Shown: positions 26,696 to 35,670, counted from the stretch's first letter. The stretch is 64,000 nt of DNA from KBS-96 sp964247975 (GCA_964247975.1 CAXTWH010000008.1:73397-137396); one strand, 5' to 3'. A program made the numbers and translations. The notes: generated from the letters alone by a model not told the origin.

Positions 26696-28141
26696 CTAAT
26701 ACTTCGGCACGGTTGGGTCTACTTTATCGCTCCAAGCGAGAATGCCGCCGGTCATGTTGCGCACGTTCTTAAAGCCTTGCTGCTTTAGGAAATCAACCGC
26801 CTTTTGGCTGCGGCCTCCGCTTTTGCAGTGGGCCACAATTTCGGCATTCGGGTCAAGTTCACCGACGCGCCTGGGAAGATCACCTAAAGGAATCAAGGTG
26901 GAGCCGGGAATTCGGCCAATCTGGAATTCATGCGGCTCTCGCACGTCGATCAAGGTGAACTTGTCGCCGCGATCCAGTTTCTCTTTCACTTGCTGCGGAT
27001 CAATCACGCCTTCTGTGTTGGGTGTGGAGGACATAGCCGATGCGGGCCGAACGCCGCAAAACTCCTGGTAATCAATTAATTCTGTCACGGTCGGGTGATC
27101 GCCGCAGACCGGGCAATCGGAATCGCGGCGCAGCTTCAACTCGCGAAAGCGCATATTCAACGCATCATAAAGAAGCAAGCGCCCCTTCAAAGTCGTTCCC
27201 TGCCCCAAGATAATTTTCACTGCTTCAGTAGCTTGCACCACGCCGATTAGGCCGGGCAGAATACCTAGCACTCCGCCTTCCGCGCAGCTTGGCACCAAAC
27301 CGGGCGGCGGCGGCTCCGGGTACAAACAGCGGTAGCAGGGGCCATCTTCATAGGCGAACACAGTGGCCTGCCCCTCAAACCGGAAAATCGATCCGTAAAC
27401 ATTGGGCTTTTTCAACAATACGCACGCGTCGTTTACCAGGTAACGGGTCGGAAAATTATCGGTTCCATCAATTACGATATCGTAATCGCGCAGAATACCC
27501 AGCGCGTTTTCACTGGTCAGCGGAACGTCGTACTTGTTGATCCGGAGATGCGGGTTGATATCCTGCATTTTGTCGGCGGCGGAATCGAGTTTTTTGCGGC
27601 CCACATCCCGCGTGCCGTGAATAATCTGCCGCTGCAAGTTCGATACATCAACTACGTCGAAATCCACCATGCCGATGCGTCCGATTCCGGCTGCGGCCAG
27701 ATACAAGCCCAAGGGCGCTCCCAAGCCGCCCGCGCCAATCAAAGCAACGCTGGCATTCTTTAATTTTTTCTGGCCGTCCATTCCCACTTCGGGCAGAATC
27801 AGATGGCGGCTATAACGTGCAATTTCTTCGTTCGAAAGCGTAGTTTCCTGCATCTCCGCTACGCCTAACGAACCGCCGGCAATGCTCGGCACAATTGAGA
27901 TAGTTTCCGTGCCGGCGAGTTTGGTTGCGCCCTTATCGAGATAGCGGATATCTTCGTCGTTCACATACACGTTCACAAAGCTGCGCAGCTTTCCGGCATC
28001 GTTAAACAGATTCTTCTTCACATCCGGGAACTGCGTGGTCAGGTCCTGCAATGCTTCTTCCACTGTGTCGCCGTTTACTTCCACTGCATCGTGCTGCGAC
28101 GTAAATTGCCGTAATGCTGTTGGTATTAAGATTTTAACCAT
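26696..28141 (-). CDS. CysO (ubiquitin-like sulfur carrier)-MoeZ (E1-like adenylyltransferase plus rhodanese) fusion
   Basis: A three-part protein. Residues 1-90 are a MoaD/ThiS/CysO-type ubiquitin fold; FVNVYVNDEDIRY and the ending SIVPSIAGG closely resemble mycobacterial CysO. The diglycine (89-90) is not C-terminal: the chain continues SLGVAEMQET into an E1-like MoeB/ThiF domain (GAGGLGAPLGLYLAAAG nucleotide loop, zinc pairs CYRC and CPVC) and ends with a rhodanese domain whose active site is CKSGGRS. MoeZ of mycobacteria activates the carrier's C-terminal glycine and loads sulfur, so here enzyme and substrate share one chain and cleavage or an alternative mode is implied. The ATG at 28141 is chosen since MVKILIP is the domain's first strand. 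It overlaps mec by 16 bases. Confidence 0.93.
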   Translation of the reverse strand: MVKILIPTALRQFTSQHDAVEVNGDTVEEALQDLTTQFPDVKKNLFNDAGKLRSFVNVYVNDEDIRYLDKGATKLAGTETISIVPSIAGGSLGVAEMQETTLSNEEIARYSRHLILPEVGMDGQKKLKNASVALIGAGGLGAPLGLYLAAAGIGRIGMVDFDVVDVSNLQRQIIHGTRDVGRKKLDSAADKMQDINPHLRINKYDVPLTSENALGILRDYDIVIDGTDNFPTRYLVNDACVLLKKPNVYGSIFRFEGQATVFAYEDGPCYRCLYPEPPPPGLVPSCAEGGVLGILPGLIGVVQATEAVKIILGQGTTLKGRLLLYDALNMRFRELKLRRDSDCPVCGDHPTVTELIDYQEFCGVRPASAMSSTPNTEGVIDPQQVKEKLDRGDKFTLIDVREPHEFQIGRIPGSTLIPLGDLPRRVGELDPNAEIVAHCKSGGRSQKAVDFLKQQGFKNVRNMTGGILAWSDKVDPTVPKY

Positions 28142-28551
28142 ATGATTTCTTCTTTTTCCGCTTTTGTCTGCTCCCAATCGGGAAGAAAACTATTCGCGTG
28201 GTCGAACTTCCCTTCTTTGATGGAAAGAACCACGAACGAGAACCACGGACAGGAGTTCTTTAAATCAGTTTCGGAAAAATAAGCGTCGCAGTCCGGGTGC
28301 GAATGAAAAATGCCGACCAGTTCCAACCCTTGTTCGCGGGCTGCCTGGTCAGCCGCCAGCAGGTCATCAGGCCGAAGCTCGTAGCGTTCTCCCTGGCTGC
28401 CGGCGAAAGCATTGCGCAGCGGAACAGCCATTGTCACGATCCGCTTTCCTTCGATGCTGCGGCCCAGCATTGCGCCGCAGCACTCATTAGGATATGTGAA
28501 CTGGGCATGTTCCACCATGATTGTCCAGGGGTGTTGTTCAATTTCAATCAT
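28126..28551 (-). CDS. mec: JAMM/MPN metalloprotease (Mec-like)
   Basis: A 141-residue zinc isopeptidase-type protein of the JAB1/MPN fold. The full JAMM motif is present: E23 in PNECCGAMLG, H83-S-H85, then S93 and D96 in HSHPDCDAYFSETD. In Mycobacterium, Mec+ removes cysteine from the C-terminus of CysO-Cys; ubiquitin-like carriers elsewhere are freed from fusions by the same family. The gene overlaps cysM by 8 bases at its start and the cysO-moeZ fusion by 16 bases at its end, so all three are translated together. This strongly ties it to cysteine release or to processing of the fused carrier; which of the two is inference. Confidence 0.93.
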   Translation of the reverse strand: MIEIEQHPWTIMVEHAQFTYPNECCGAMLGRSIEGKRIVTMAVPLRNAFAGSQGERYELRPDDLLAADQAAREQGLELVGIFHSHPDCDAYFSETDLKNSCPWFSFVVLSIKEGKFDHANSFLPDWEQTKAEKEEIIWLKS

Positions 28552-29479
28552 TCCAGAAATGTTCGCTTAAATATTTGTTGCCGCCGTCGCAGAGTACCGT
28601 CACAATCAAGCCTTCCTCGCCGCGTTGAGTTAGCTCCCGGGCAATCTGTCGAGCCGCTACCGCATTAGCGGCGGCGGAAATGCCAACCAATAATCCCTGC
28701 TCACGAGCCAAACGACGAGCCATTTCATAAGCGTCCTCAGTGTCGATCCACAAATTGGCATCCGCCAGCGTTGGATCGTAGATAGCGGGTTGAATGGCGC
28801 TCGGCATGTGCTTGGTTCCTTCCAAGCCATGCAGCGGCGAAGAAGGCTGCGCGGAAATGCATTTCACCTGAGGCAGATCCCGTTGCAGCCGCCGCGCAAC
28901 GCCCATAAAAGTGCCGCTTGTGCCGAGCATCGCGACAAAATGCGTTAATCGCCCTTCGGTCTGCTCCATGATTTCAGGAGCGGTGGTTTCAAAATGCGCC
29001 TGCCAGTTAGCGGGATTGCTGTATTGGTCAGGATAAAAGTAGCGATTAGGATCTTCGCGCACCAGCTCACGGCAAACCCGGATGGCTCCGTCCGAGCCTT
29101 CCGCCGCGTTCGTCAACACCAGTTCGGCTCCATAAATGCCGAGAATTTGTTTGCGCTCCGGCGTGGCATTGGCAGGAAGGCAAAGCTTAGTTTTGTAGCC
29201 TTTGGATGCGCAGATCATCGCATAAGCAATGCCGGTGTTGCCGCTGGTGGAATCAATCAGAATCTTATTTCGGTTCAAGCGTCCGCTGCGCTCGCCTTCC
29301 AAAATCATGTTCAGCGCAGGGCGATCTTTTACCGATCCGCCCGGATTAAAATATTCCGCTTTGCCGAATACTGGCACTCCTGTTGAAGAAGCTAATGGAA
29401 GTTCGATTAAGGGCGTATGGCCGATCTGCTCCAGCAGCTTGAACCCTGTGTGCCGGGTATTTGCGGGTGCAACTGGCAT
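28544..29479 (-). CDS. cysM: Cysteine synthase, CysM type (PLP-dependent)
   Basis: Fold-type II PLP enzyme forming cysteine from an activated serine and a sulfur donor. The cofactor lysine is K51 in NPGGSVKDRPA; the phosphate-binding loop is GTSGTFMG and the substrate loop is STSGNTGIAYA. Genomic linkage to a JAMM protease and a CysO domain is the arrangement of mycobacterial cysM-cysO-mec, where CysM uses O-phosphoserine and a CysO thiocarboxylate. A lysine in GTKHMP falls, by eye alignment, where the mycobacterial enzyme has a basic residue linked to phosphoserine recognition; this needs a real alignment. It is the first gene of the three-gene operon and diverges from the ompA-like gene. 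Confidence 0.92.
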   Translation of the reverse strand: MPVAPANTRHTGFKLLEQIGHTPLIELPLASSTGVPVFGKAEYFNPGGSVKDRPALNMILEGERSGRLNRNKILIDSTSGNTGIAYAMICASKGYKTKLCLPANATPERKQILGIYGAELVLTNAAEGSDGAIRVCRELVREDPNRYFYPDQYSNPANWQAHFETTAPEIMEQTEGRLTHFVAMLGTSGTFMGVARRLQRDLPQVKCISAQPSSPLHGLEGTKHMPSAIQPAIYDPTLADANLWIDTEDAYEMARRLAREQGLLVGISAAANAVAARQIARELTQRGEEGLIVTVLCDGGNKYLSEHFWND

Positions 29480-29674
29480 GTTGCCTATTATTTTACCGTC
29501 CTATGTACCAGGAGCGTCTCCGTATGTAAGAGCAATCACGTTTTAACAGAATTCACATCTGTAGTGGATACCTAAAATTGCCGCAGAACGTCTAGATGGG
29601 TGAAGGAGTTCCAACGCAATCAGTTCTACTCTCCTTGCTTTGGAATACACTCTATGTGGAGGAAAGAGACAACG

Positions 29675-30736
29675 ATGAGCAAACAATCGTCCCTACGGCG
29701 GATTGCAATCGTCTTCGGCTGCGCCTGTCTCCTGACAGCAACGGCAAAGGCAGTTGACAGCCCAACTAAAGCAATCCCTAGCGGCCAAAAAGATAAGATC
29801 AACGGAACTGTTCAAGCTCGTGACGGTGAAACGATGCGTGTTCGAACGGATGATAACTCAATTGTAGTTGTCGATTTAACAAACGATACCAAGGTTCAGC
29901 TTAAGAGTGGTTTGTTCCGGGGCAAGAAGAGCATGGATGTTACCGCTCTAGTTCCCGGCTTGCGAGTGGAAGCTTCCGGAAAAGGCAACGACCAAGGACA
30001 GTTGGTAGCGGATCGAGTGCTGTTTGATCCGAACTCCTACAAAGCTTCCCGGTCCATTGATACCCGCGTAGCGCCGATCGAAGGTCGCACCGGGCAGTTA
30101 GAAGGCCGCGCCGGACAACTGGAAGGGCGTGCCGGGCAGTTGGAAGGCCGCGCCGGACAATTGGAAACCAAAACAGGCCAGCTTTCCGATCAGCAGAAAC
30201 AGGACGAGCAGCAAGTAGCGCAGGTGAAAAGCGAAGCTGATAAAGCAAACCAAGGCGTGCAGGATGTGAACGGTAAGGTGAGCAGCCTCGACGATTACAC
30301 GGAAAAAGCAAAAGCAACCGTGTACTTCAAGCTGGGCAGCGCGAAGCTGAGCGAAGATGCCAAAAAAGACCTGGATGATTTGGTGCAGAAAACCAAAGAA
30401 CTGAAAGGCTATATGGTGGAAGTAGCCGGTTTTACCGACACGACCGGCAGCAACGATGTAAATGAACGATTGAGCGAACAACGTGCCAGCGCCGTTGTTC
30501 ATTATTTGCAAGAAGCTGATGTGCCTCTTCGCCGCATTCTGGCTCCGGCCGGTTTAGGCGAATCTCATAGCGTTGCCGACAATAAAACCAGTGAAGGCCG
30601 TAAAATGAATCGCCGGGTAGAAGTAAAAGTGTTGATTAACAACACGCTGCAAGGTGGAACAAACGCCATGAACAGCGCACCCGCGCAGCCTGCGGCTCCG
30701 CAAGCAACTGCTCCGCAACCTGCTACCGCACAGTAG
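29675..30736 (+). CDS. OmpA-family outer membrane/periplasmic protein with heptad repeats
   Basis: A 353-residue exported protein. The ATG at 29675 is preferred over an upstream in-frame start because GGAGGAAAGAG lies just before it and a signal peptide (ending ATAKAVD) begins there. Residues ~40-110 form a small beta domain (DUF5666-like pattern: INGTVQARDGETMRVRTD). Next come about five GQLEGRA heptads that extend into a Gln/Lys-rich coiled coil, then a peptidoglycan-binding OmpA C-terminal domain (VEVAGFTDTTGSNDVNERLSEQRA split at DTTG, and GRKMNRRVEVKV). The tail is Ala/Pro/Gln rich. It probably links the outer membrane to the cell wall. Confidence 0.9.
   Translation: MSKQSSLRRIAIVFGCACLLTATAKAVDSPTKAIPSGQKDKINGTVQARDGETMRVRTDDNSIVVVDLTNDTKVQLKSGLFRGKKSMDVTALVPGLRVEASGKGNDQGQLVADRVLFDPNSYKASRSIDTRVAPIEGRTGQLEGRAGQLEGRAGQLEGRAGQLETKTGQLSDQQKQDEQQVAQVKSEADKANQGVQDVNGKVSSLDDYTEKAKATVYFKLGSAKLSEDAKKDLDDLVQKTKELKGYMVEVAGFTDTTGSNDVNERLSEQRASAVVHYLQEADVPLRRILAPAGLGESHSVADNKTSEGRKMNRRVEVKVLINNTLQGGTNAMNSAPAQPAAPQATAPQPATAQ
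30080..30184 (+). repeat. Five tandem 21-bp coding repeats in the OmpA-like gene
   Basis: Units start at 30080, 30101, 30122, 30143 and 30164. The first four read GAAGG-CGC-CCGG-CA-TT with few substitutions and encode EGRTGQL or EGRAGQL; the fifth is diverged (ETKTGQL). Units 2 and 4 are almost identical, as are 1 and 3, which points to duplication of a 42-bp pair. The unit length keeps the heptad phase of the coiled coil. Confidence 0.93.
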
Positions 30737-30756
30737 GGGAGCAATTTATATTAACG

Positions 30757-30790
30757 AAAAGCCCGCCATTACTGATGGCGGGCTTTTTTG
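30757..30790 (+). terminator. Intrinsic terminator after the OmpA-like gene
   Basis: GCCCGCCAT (30761-30769) pairs with ATGGCGGGC (30775-30783) around TACTG, followed by TTTTTT and preceded by AAAA. The flanking A and T runs allow action in both directions, so it can also end the convergent TonB-receptor transcript, whose stop is at 30805. Confidence 0.95.
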
Positions 30791-30804
30791 TATTTTGAAC
30801 CGGA

Positions 30805-33800
30805 TCAGAAAATCAGCTTCAAAGCAAACTGAATTTCGCGTGAAGGGCGAGCTGAGCTAACACTGCCAAAGGGGCTATTGACTGTATCAGCCTTAGCGCC
30901 CGCCACATCCTGAGTTGGAACAAAAGTGGTGTTTATCGAAGCAAACTGAGTATGATTGAAGGCGTTGAAGAATTCGGCCCGGAATTGCAGCCGAGGTCCG
31001 GTATCACTGGTCGCTTTAGCAAGCTGAAAGTTTTTGAACAATGACAGATCGAAGTTGTTGAGTCCGGGTCCGCGCACCAGATTGCGACCGGCATTTCCGT
31101 AAGTTCCGGGCGCTTGCAGCTCGAATGCGTTGGTGTCGAAGTAAGCTGATACCGAACGTTGATCGCGGTTCAGGTTCGGATTGGAAGCCACATTCACTCT
31201 TTCGCAAATTGTGCCTCCCGAAGCTAAGCCCACCACGTCATGGTCGAGACAAACATTTTGCGGCAACCCTGAATAGGCAGAATAAATTCCGTTCAGCTCC
31301 CATCCGCCAAGGCCGTTCTTCAACAACCAGTTATTGCTTTTGCGGAAAAACGGCAGTTCCCAATTGGAATTAACGTTCAATGTTTGAGGCTGATCCTGAT
31401 TTCCTAACGACTTCTCGGAACTGAGATCCAACGCATTCTGCACTGGGTTAGCGCGACCTTCGGTATCGGCGTTGATGGTGTCGGAGATGAGGCGGCTCCA
31501 AGTGTACGAAACTTGCATTTGCAGCCCCTTCGCCAAGCGGTGGCTTAATGACGCTTGCAGCGAGTTGTAGCTGCTAGTGCCGTCCCGCCCATTAACGTAA
31601 ATATGGCTGTAGCCCAGGTAAGGACGAACTGTGTCGGGATTGATGCCGGTCGTTCCGCCGCTGTTCTCATATTGATAAACACCCAGATAATTCGAAATCG
31701 GCGTTTGGTTAATGTCACGATTACGGCCTTGATGAATCTGGCGGCTTCCGGCATAGCCGACGTCGAGCACGGTGCTGGACCCCAGGCTATATTGAACTCC
31801 CGCGCTGTATTGGTAGCTTTCGGGAAAATAATAAACGGGGTCCAGGGTTTGCAGCGTTGTGGGCGGCTGCGGCAGAGTGGGATTGAAAGCGGTTAATTGT
31901 GAGAAGGTAACGCCGGTTAGATTGGCGGTTCGGTCGTTCGGCGGCAGCAAACCAAGCGCGCTGGTTTGCGACACTGCATCACGGCCATGAAAGATGCCGG
32001 CCCCAACCCGGAACACCATCTTATTGTTGAATTGCCCAGGCGCCCACGCCAGACCACCTCGCGGCTCCCAACCATTCGGGTGATTTTTGACCAACGCGCG
32101 TCCGGGAATACCGGCGGAACTCGGAGTCACGATTCCGTTTAGCGTATTGCAGAGCGTTGGGTCTACCAATCCATCAGCGGTGAAAGCAGCCGCGGAACAC
32201 TGGCCCGACTGGTAGAAATTAGGGTAAAAATTGGCAATATTGTTACGGGCGGAAAACGACTGCCCCAGGTATTGCCAACGCAGGCCGAAGTCGAGCGTTA
32301 GATGTGAAGTGGCTTTCCAGGTGTCCTGTACGAAAATGGCGTAATCGTGCCAGCGGTCGTAAACCGGATTTAGCGTTTGCTCTTCCTGGTATTGGCTGAT
32401 ATTTCCGGTCAGTAAAGCATTGAAGTTGTTAAAGCTGAGAGTGCCGGCCGTGTCGTCAACTCCCCCGTTAGCAGGCTCGCGCTTCCGTCCGCGCAGAATG
32501 GAAAATCCAGCCTTGATGTTGTGACTGCCGGTGGTCCAGGCAAGATTATCCTGCCACTGCAGAATGGCTTCCCGATTGGTAAAAGGAGCCTGATGGTTTA
32601 AAGTGCCAAACCCGTCGACGCCATTCACGGTAGGAAACGAGCCGCTGGTTTCCGGAAACAATTCGGTGTAAGTAAATCCGCTGCGGGAAGCAAGAACCGG
32701 ATCAGACACCGAGCTAGTCCGAAAGTTGATGAAGTTTTCGGTGTAGCCGAATTGGAATTCATTCACCAGGCGCGGCGTAAGGATATTGGTCAGCTTAACA
32801 ACGCTGTTTAAAGCTGAAAACGTCCAATCGCTGGAAACCGAAGGAAAATTATCATCAGCCCAGAGTTGATTATTGATGTTCGACAAATCCTGATGCTCAG
32901 TCATCACGCGCGCCATCAGCATGGCTTTATCGCTGAAGTTATGGTCCCAGCGGTAAAGTTGAACGTTGTCGACCGTATTGCGCGGCAGGCTCACCACAAA
33001 GTTGTAAGACCCGGTAGCGTTCGGCAGCGGATAGCGAGCCAGAATCGCCAGTGCATTCGGGTCAATCTGGGATACCGGGACGTTCTGCTCGCCTAAAGCG
33101 GATAAATCCCCGCTTCTTTCCGCCACCGTCGGCACATTGTCCTGCGCCGCATTGCCGCGCACATCGCGGCGTCCTTCGTAAGAAGCAAAAAAGAAATCTT
33201 TGGTTTTGTCCCGATTGTAGAAACCGGGAATCCAAAAGGGTCCGCCTAGAGTGTAGCCAAAGTTATTAAAACGAAGTTCATTGCGCGGTTGGCCTTGCTG
33301 GTTCAGAAAAAAGTCGTTTGCATCCAGGTCGTTGTTCCGAAAATACTCATAAACGCTGCCGTGAAATTTCTGGGTTCCCTGCTTGGTGACAACGTTAATC
33401 ACGCCGCCTACCGCAGAGCCGAACTCGGCGCTGTAGTTGCTGCGCAGGACTTTAAATTCTTCCAGCGCATCGAGCGGAGGCGTCACTACATTCTGCGCGT
33501 TGCCGCCAGCGTCCACATTGCTTTGCCCGTCCAGCAGCCACAGATTGGAATTGCTCTGGTTACCGTTGATGGATACGGCGGTGTCGCTGCTTAAGCCAAC
33601 CCCGTTGCCGATGCTTCCGTTCTGCGAAACCACTCCGGGCGATAATTCCACAAGCTGGCTGAATACGCGGCCATTCAAAGGCAGGGCTTGCGTTTGCGTT
33701 GCGCCCACCAAATTGGCTAGTTCCGCTGATTCAGTCTGCAACTGCGCGGTGCTTTCGGTCACGCTGATCGTTTGAGTAGAACCGCCCACTTCCAAATGGA

Positions 33801-34113
33801 TTTGAAAGTTAAGCCGGTCGTCCACATCCAACCGTATCTGTTGAATTTCGTAAGTGGAGAAGCCTGCTGCTACGGCTTGGAGCCGATAATTGCCCACCGG
33901 CAGATTAGTCGCAAAGAATAATCCCGCCGATGTGGTCTGCACGGTGCGCTGCAGGTTGGTGCCGACGTTTGTGATGGTGACCGCAGCATTGGTAACCACC
34001 GAACCGGAAGGGTCAGTAACTGTGCCGGCGATGTTGCCGGTGCTTTCCTGGGCCAGCAGAGGTATCAGGCTCAACCACAGGAGCACCCAAATTTTAATAA
34101 TTCGCTGAAGCAT
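30805..34113 (-). CDS. TonB-dependent outer membrane receptor, Oar-like, with carboxypeptidase-regulatory domain
   Basis: A 1102-residue outer membrane transporter or adhesin. Signal peptide, then an immunoglobulin-like CarboxypepD_reg domain (NIAGTVTDPSGSVVTNAAVT), a plug domain (residues ~115-240, with LPLNGRVFSQLVELSPG and GGVINVVTKQGTQKFHG), and a long 22-stranded barrel ending in SREIQFALKLIF with the terminal aromatic residue. This Oar-type architecture is strongly expanded in Acidobacteriota. Substrate is unknown; many relatives are thought to take up oligosaccharides or peptides. No TonB box was confidently placed. It diverges from a TPR gene with 61 bases between starts. Confidence 0.93.
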   Translation of the reverse strand: MLQRIIKIWVLLWLSLIPLLAQESTGNIAGTVTDPSGSVVTNAAVTITNVGTNLQRTVQTTSAGLFFATNLPVGNYRLQAVAAGFSTYEIQQIRLDVDDRLNFQIHLEVGGSTQTISVTESTAQLQTESAELANLVGATQTQALPLNGRVFSQLVELSPGVVSQNGSIGNGVGLSSDTAVSINGNQSNSNLWLLDGQSNVDAGGNAQNVVTPPLDALEEFKVLRSNYSAEFGSAVGGVINVVTKQGTQKFHGSVYEYFRNNDLDANDFFLNQQGQPRNELRFNNFGYTLGGPFWIPGFYNRDKTKDFFFASYEGRRDVRGNAAQDNVPTVAERSGDLSALGEQNVPVSQIDPNALAILARYPLPNATGSYNFVVSLPRNTVDNVQLYRWDHNFSDKAMLMARVMTEHQDLSNINNQLWADDNFPSVSSDWTFSALNSVVKLTNILTPRLVNEFQFGYTENFINFRTSSVSDPVLASRSGFTYTELFPETSGSFPTVNGVDGFGTLNHQAPFTNREAILQWQDNLAWTTGSHNIKAGFSILRGRKREPANGGVDDTAGTLSFNNFNALLTGNISQYQEEQTLNPVYDRWHDYAIFVQDTWKATSHLTLDFGLRWQYLGQSFSARNNIANFYPNFYQSGQCSAAAFTADGLVDPTLCNTLNGIVTPSSAGIPGRALVKNHPNGWEPRGGLAWAPGQFNNKMVFRVGAGIFHGRDAVSQTSALGLLPPNDRTANLTGVTFSQLTAFNPTLPQPPTTLQTLDPVYYFPESYQYSAGVQYSLGSSTVLDVGYAGSRQIHQGRNRDINQTPISNYLGVYQYENSGGTTGINPDTVRPYLGYSHIYVNGRDGTSSYNSLQASLSHRLAKGLQMQVSYTWSRLISDTINADTEGRANPVQNALDLSSEKSLGNQDQPQTLNVNSNWELPFFRKSNNWLLKNGLGGWELNGIYSAYSGLPQNVCLDHDVVGLASGGTICERVNVASNPNLNRDQRSVSAYFDTNAFELQAPGTYGNAGRNLVRGPGLNNFDLSLFKNFQLAKATSDTGPRLQFRAEFFNAFNHTQFASINTTFVPTQDVAGAKADTVNSPFGSVSSARPSREIQFALKLIF

Positions 34114-34174
34114 ATAAGTTCCTTTGCATGAAATGGTAGGCTTGCGGCAAGATAAGTATTCGGATCTGATTTAG

Positions 34175-35068
34175 ATGTTGTGTTTTGCTGCGCTTTTGTT
34201 TTTGATCCCAATGGCTGGCAGTTCGGAAAAGCAGCCGGCCCCACAGCAGTACCGGCAGGCAGTGGAAGAATTGAAACAGCATCAATACCTTGCTGCCGCA
34301 ACGGATTTTGAACAAGCCCGAAAACAAGATCCGGCGCTGCCCGAGGTTGATAAACAGATTGGCCTTGCTTACTTTCAAGCGCAGCAGTTTACAAAAGCGA
34401 TAGAGCCGTTGAACCGCGCCCGCGCTCTTGTTCCTGGCGATATGCAGGTCCTGCTCGCTTTGGGAACAGCGCTGGCCCGCACGCAGCAAACTACGGAAGC
34501 GGCAGCCGTGTTTTCCGATCTTCTCGATCGCTATCCCAATTCCCCGGCCTTGCATCTGCTCTGGGGGCAAGCCTACGCCAGCCAGGACCAAGCAGTCTTG
34601 GCCGAACAGGAATTTCGTGAAGCAATCCGGCTCGATCCCGCGCTGCCCGGCATCCATTACAACTTGGGCCTGCTGCTTCTGAAGCAGCGACGCATGCAGG
34701 AAGCAGAAGCAGAACTGAAGGCGGAACTGAGCCATGATCCGAAGAGCGTCACAGCGCGCTATGACTTGGCAGTGACGCTGCTGCAGCAGAATAAAACTGC
34801 CGAAGGCGTGAAAGAACTGGAACAGGTGCTGAAAACCAGTCCGAATCACGCCGACGCAAATTATGAACTGGGCAAGGAACTGCTTAGCGACGGTAAAACA
34901 CAATTGGCGGTGCAACATCTGGAGCGGGCGGCAAAATACGCTCCGGCAAAATCCTACGTTCATTACCTGCTGGCCAGAGCTTATCTCCGGGCGGGCCGAA
35001 AAGGCGAAGCCGAACGTGAGTTTGCGCGTGTTACGGAACTGCACGGAATCAAAAAATCCGATCAATAA
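34175..35068 (+). CDS. TPR-repeat protein, exported
   Basis: A 297-residue protein with a short N-terminal hydrophobic signal segment (LCFAALLFLIPMAGS) and seven or so TPR units, for example FTKAIEPLNRARALVPGDMQVLLALGTALA and MQEAEAELKAELSHDPKSV. The chain is short for the type and lacks other domains. It is transcribed away from the TonB receptor from a shared 61-base region, which suggests joint control, but there is no direct evidence that they interact. The TPR periodicity and normal codon use mark this strand as the coding one. Confidence 0.87.
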   Translation: MLCFAALLFLIPMAGSSEKQPAPQQYRQAVEELKQHQYLAAATDFEQARKQDPALPEVDKQIGLAYFQAQQFTKAIEPLNRARALVPGDMQVLLALGTALARTQQTTEAAAVFSDLLDRYPNSPALHLLWGQAYASQDQAVLAEQEFREAIRLDPALPGIHYNLGLLLLKQRRMQEAEAELKAELSHDPKSVTARYDLAVTLLQQNKTAEGVKELEQVLKTSPNHADANYELGKELLSDGKTQLAVQHLERAAKYAPAKSYVHYLLARAYLRAGRKGEAEREFARVTELHGIKKSDQ

Positions 35069-35238
35069 TTATCCCTGCTTTGCAATTGGAGGCAGTCTCG
35101 CCAGTAGCTCCGTGCAGATCAACAAGGAACGTCGCACAAACGTCCATTCCTCCAGAAACATGGGGCGGACTTTGTTGTTTGGGCTAATGCGAACTCATAG
35201 AATACGCGCTGCCGGGGAGGAGTGTCAATGGAAACAGT

Positions 35239-35670
35239 TCAAAACCGAGGCGGCAATTTGAATTGGGAGCCGTCGTCAAACTCTGCATAAAGAACTTGGC
35301 CGCGAATCTTAGTCACCAGCGGTCCGGAAATGCTGGACGTAGTTTCATTGCTGAACTCAACAACCGAATGCGGCGGCGCGACTGATCCGCGCGCTTCCGA
35401 ACCTAATGAGGGATGCGCTTTTTCTCCGCTCAACGTAAGAATCCAGCCAACACGATAAGCTACCAGCGTCCGGTCAGAATTGTTGTGAAGCTTAAAAGAA
35501 ACCAGCGTCAAAGTGCCGTTTTGATAGATAAATCTTGTGTCCGAAATTCGTATTTTGGTTTTATGAGCCGGTTGGTACCGCACAACATTGTGCGGATAAA
35601 TCGTTGGCGATTGCGCTCGCAAAACAGGAGTCGCCAAGCAACACAACGCACAGATGAAACGGAACATCAT
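35239..35670 (-). CDS. Small secreted protein of unknown function
   Basis: A 143-residue protein with a signal peptide (MMFRFICALCCLATPVLRAQS). The mature part is beta-rich, with GTLTLVSFKLHNNSDRTLVAYRVGWILTL, which resembles an Ig-like or transglutaminase-associated beta sandwich. No catalytic motif is visible. It stands alone; the stop is 170 bases from the convergent TPR gene. Confidence 0.65.
   Translation of the reverse strand: MMFRFICALCCLATPVLRAQSPTIYPHNVVRYQPAHKTKIRISDTRFIYQNGTLTLVSFKLHNNSDRTLVAYRVGWILTLSGEKAHPSLGSEARGSVAPPHSVVEFSNETTSSISGPLVTKIRGQVLYAEFDDGSQFKLPPRF

Noticed and set aside
30080..30184. Regular repeats that might suggest a CRISPR array
   Set aside because: Units are contiguous without spacers, in frame, and encode heptads inside an OmpA-like protein.
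34094..35065. Long minus-strand frame of 323 codons opposite the TPR gene
   Set aside because: Antisense shadow of a repeat-rich gene: the plus strand shows clear TPR periodicity and a signal peptide, while the minus translation is Phe/Cys-rich and matches no family I know.
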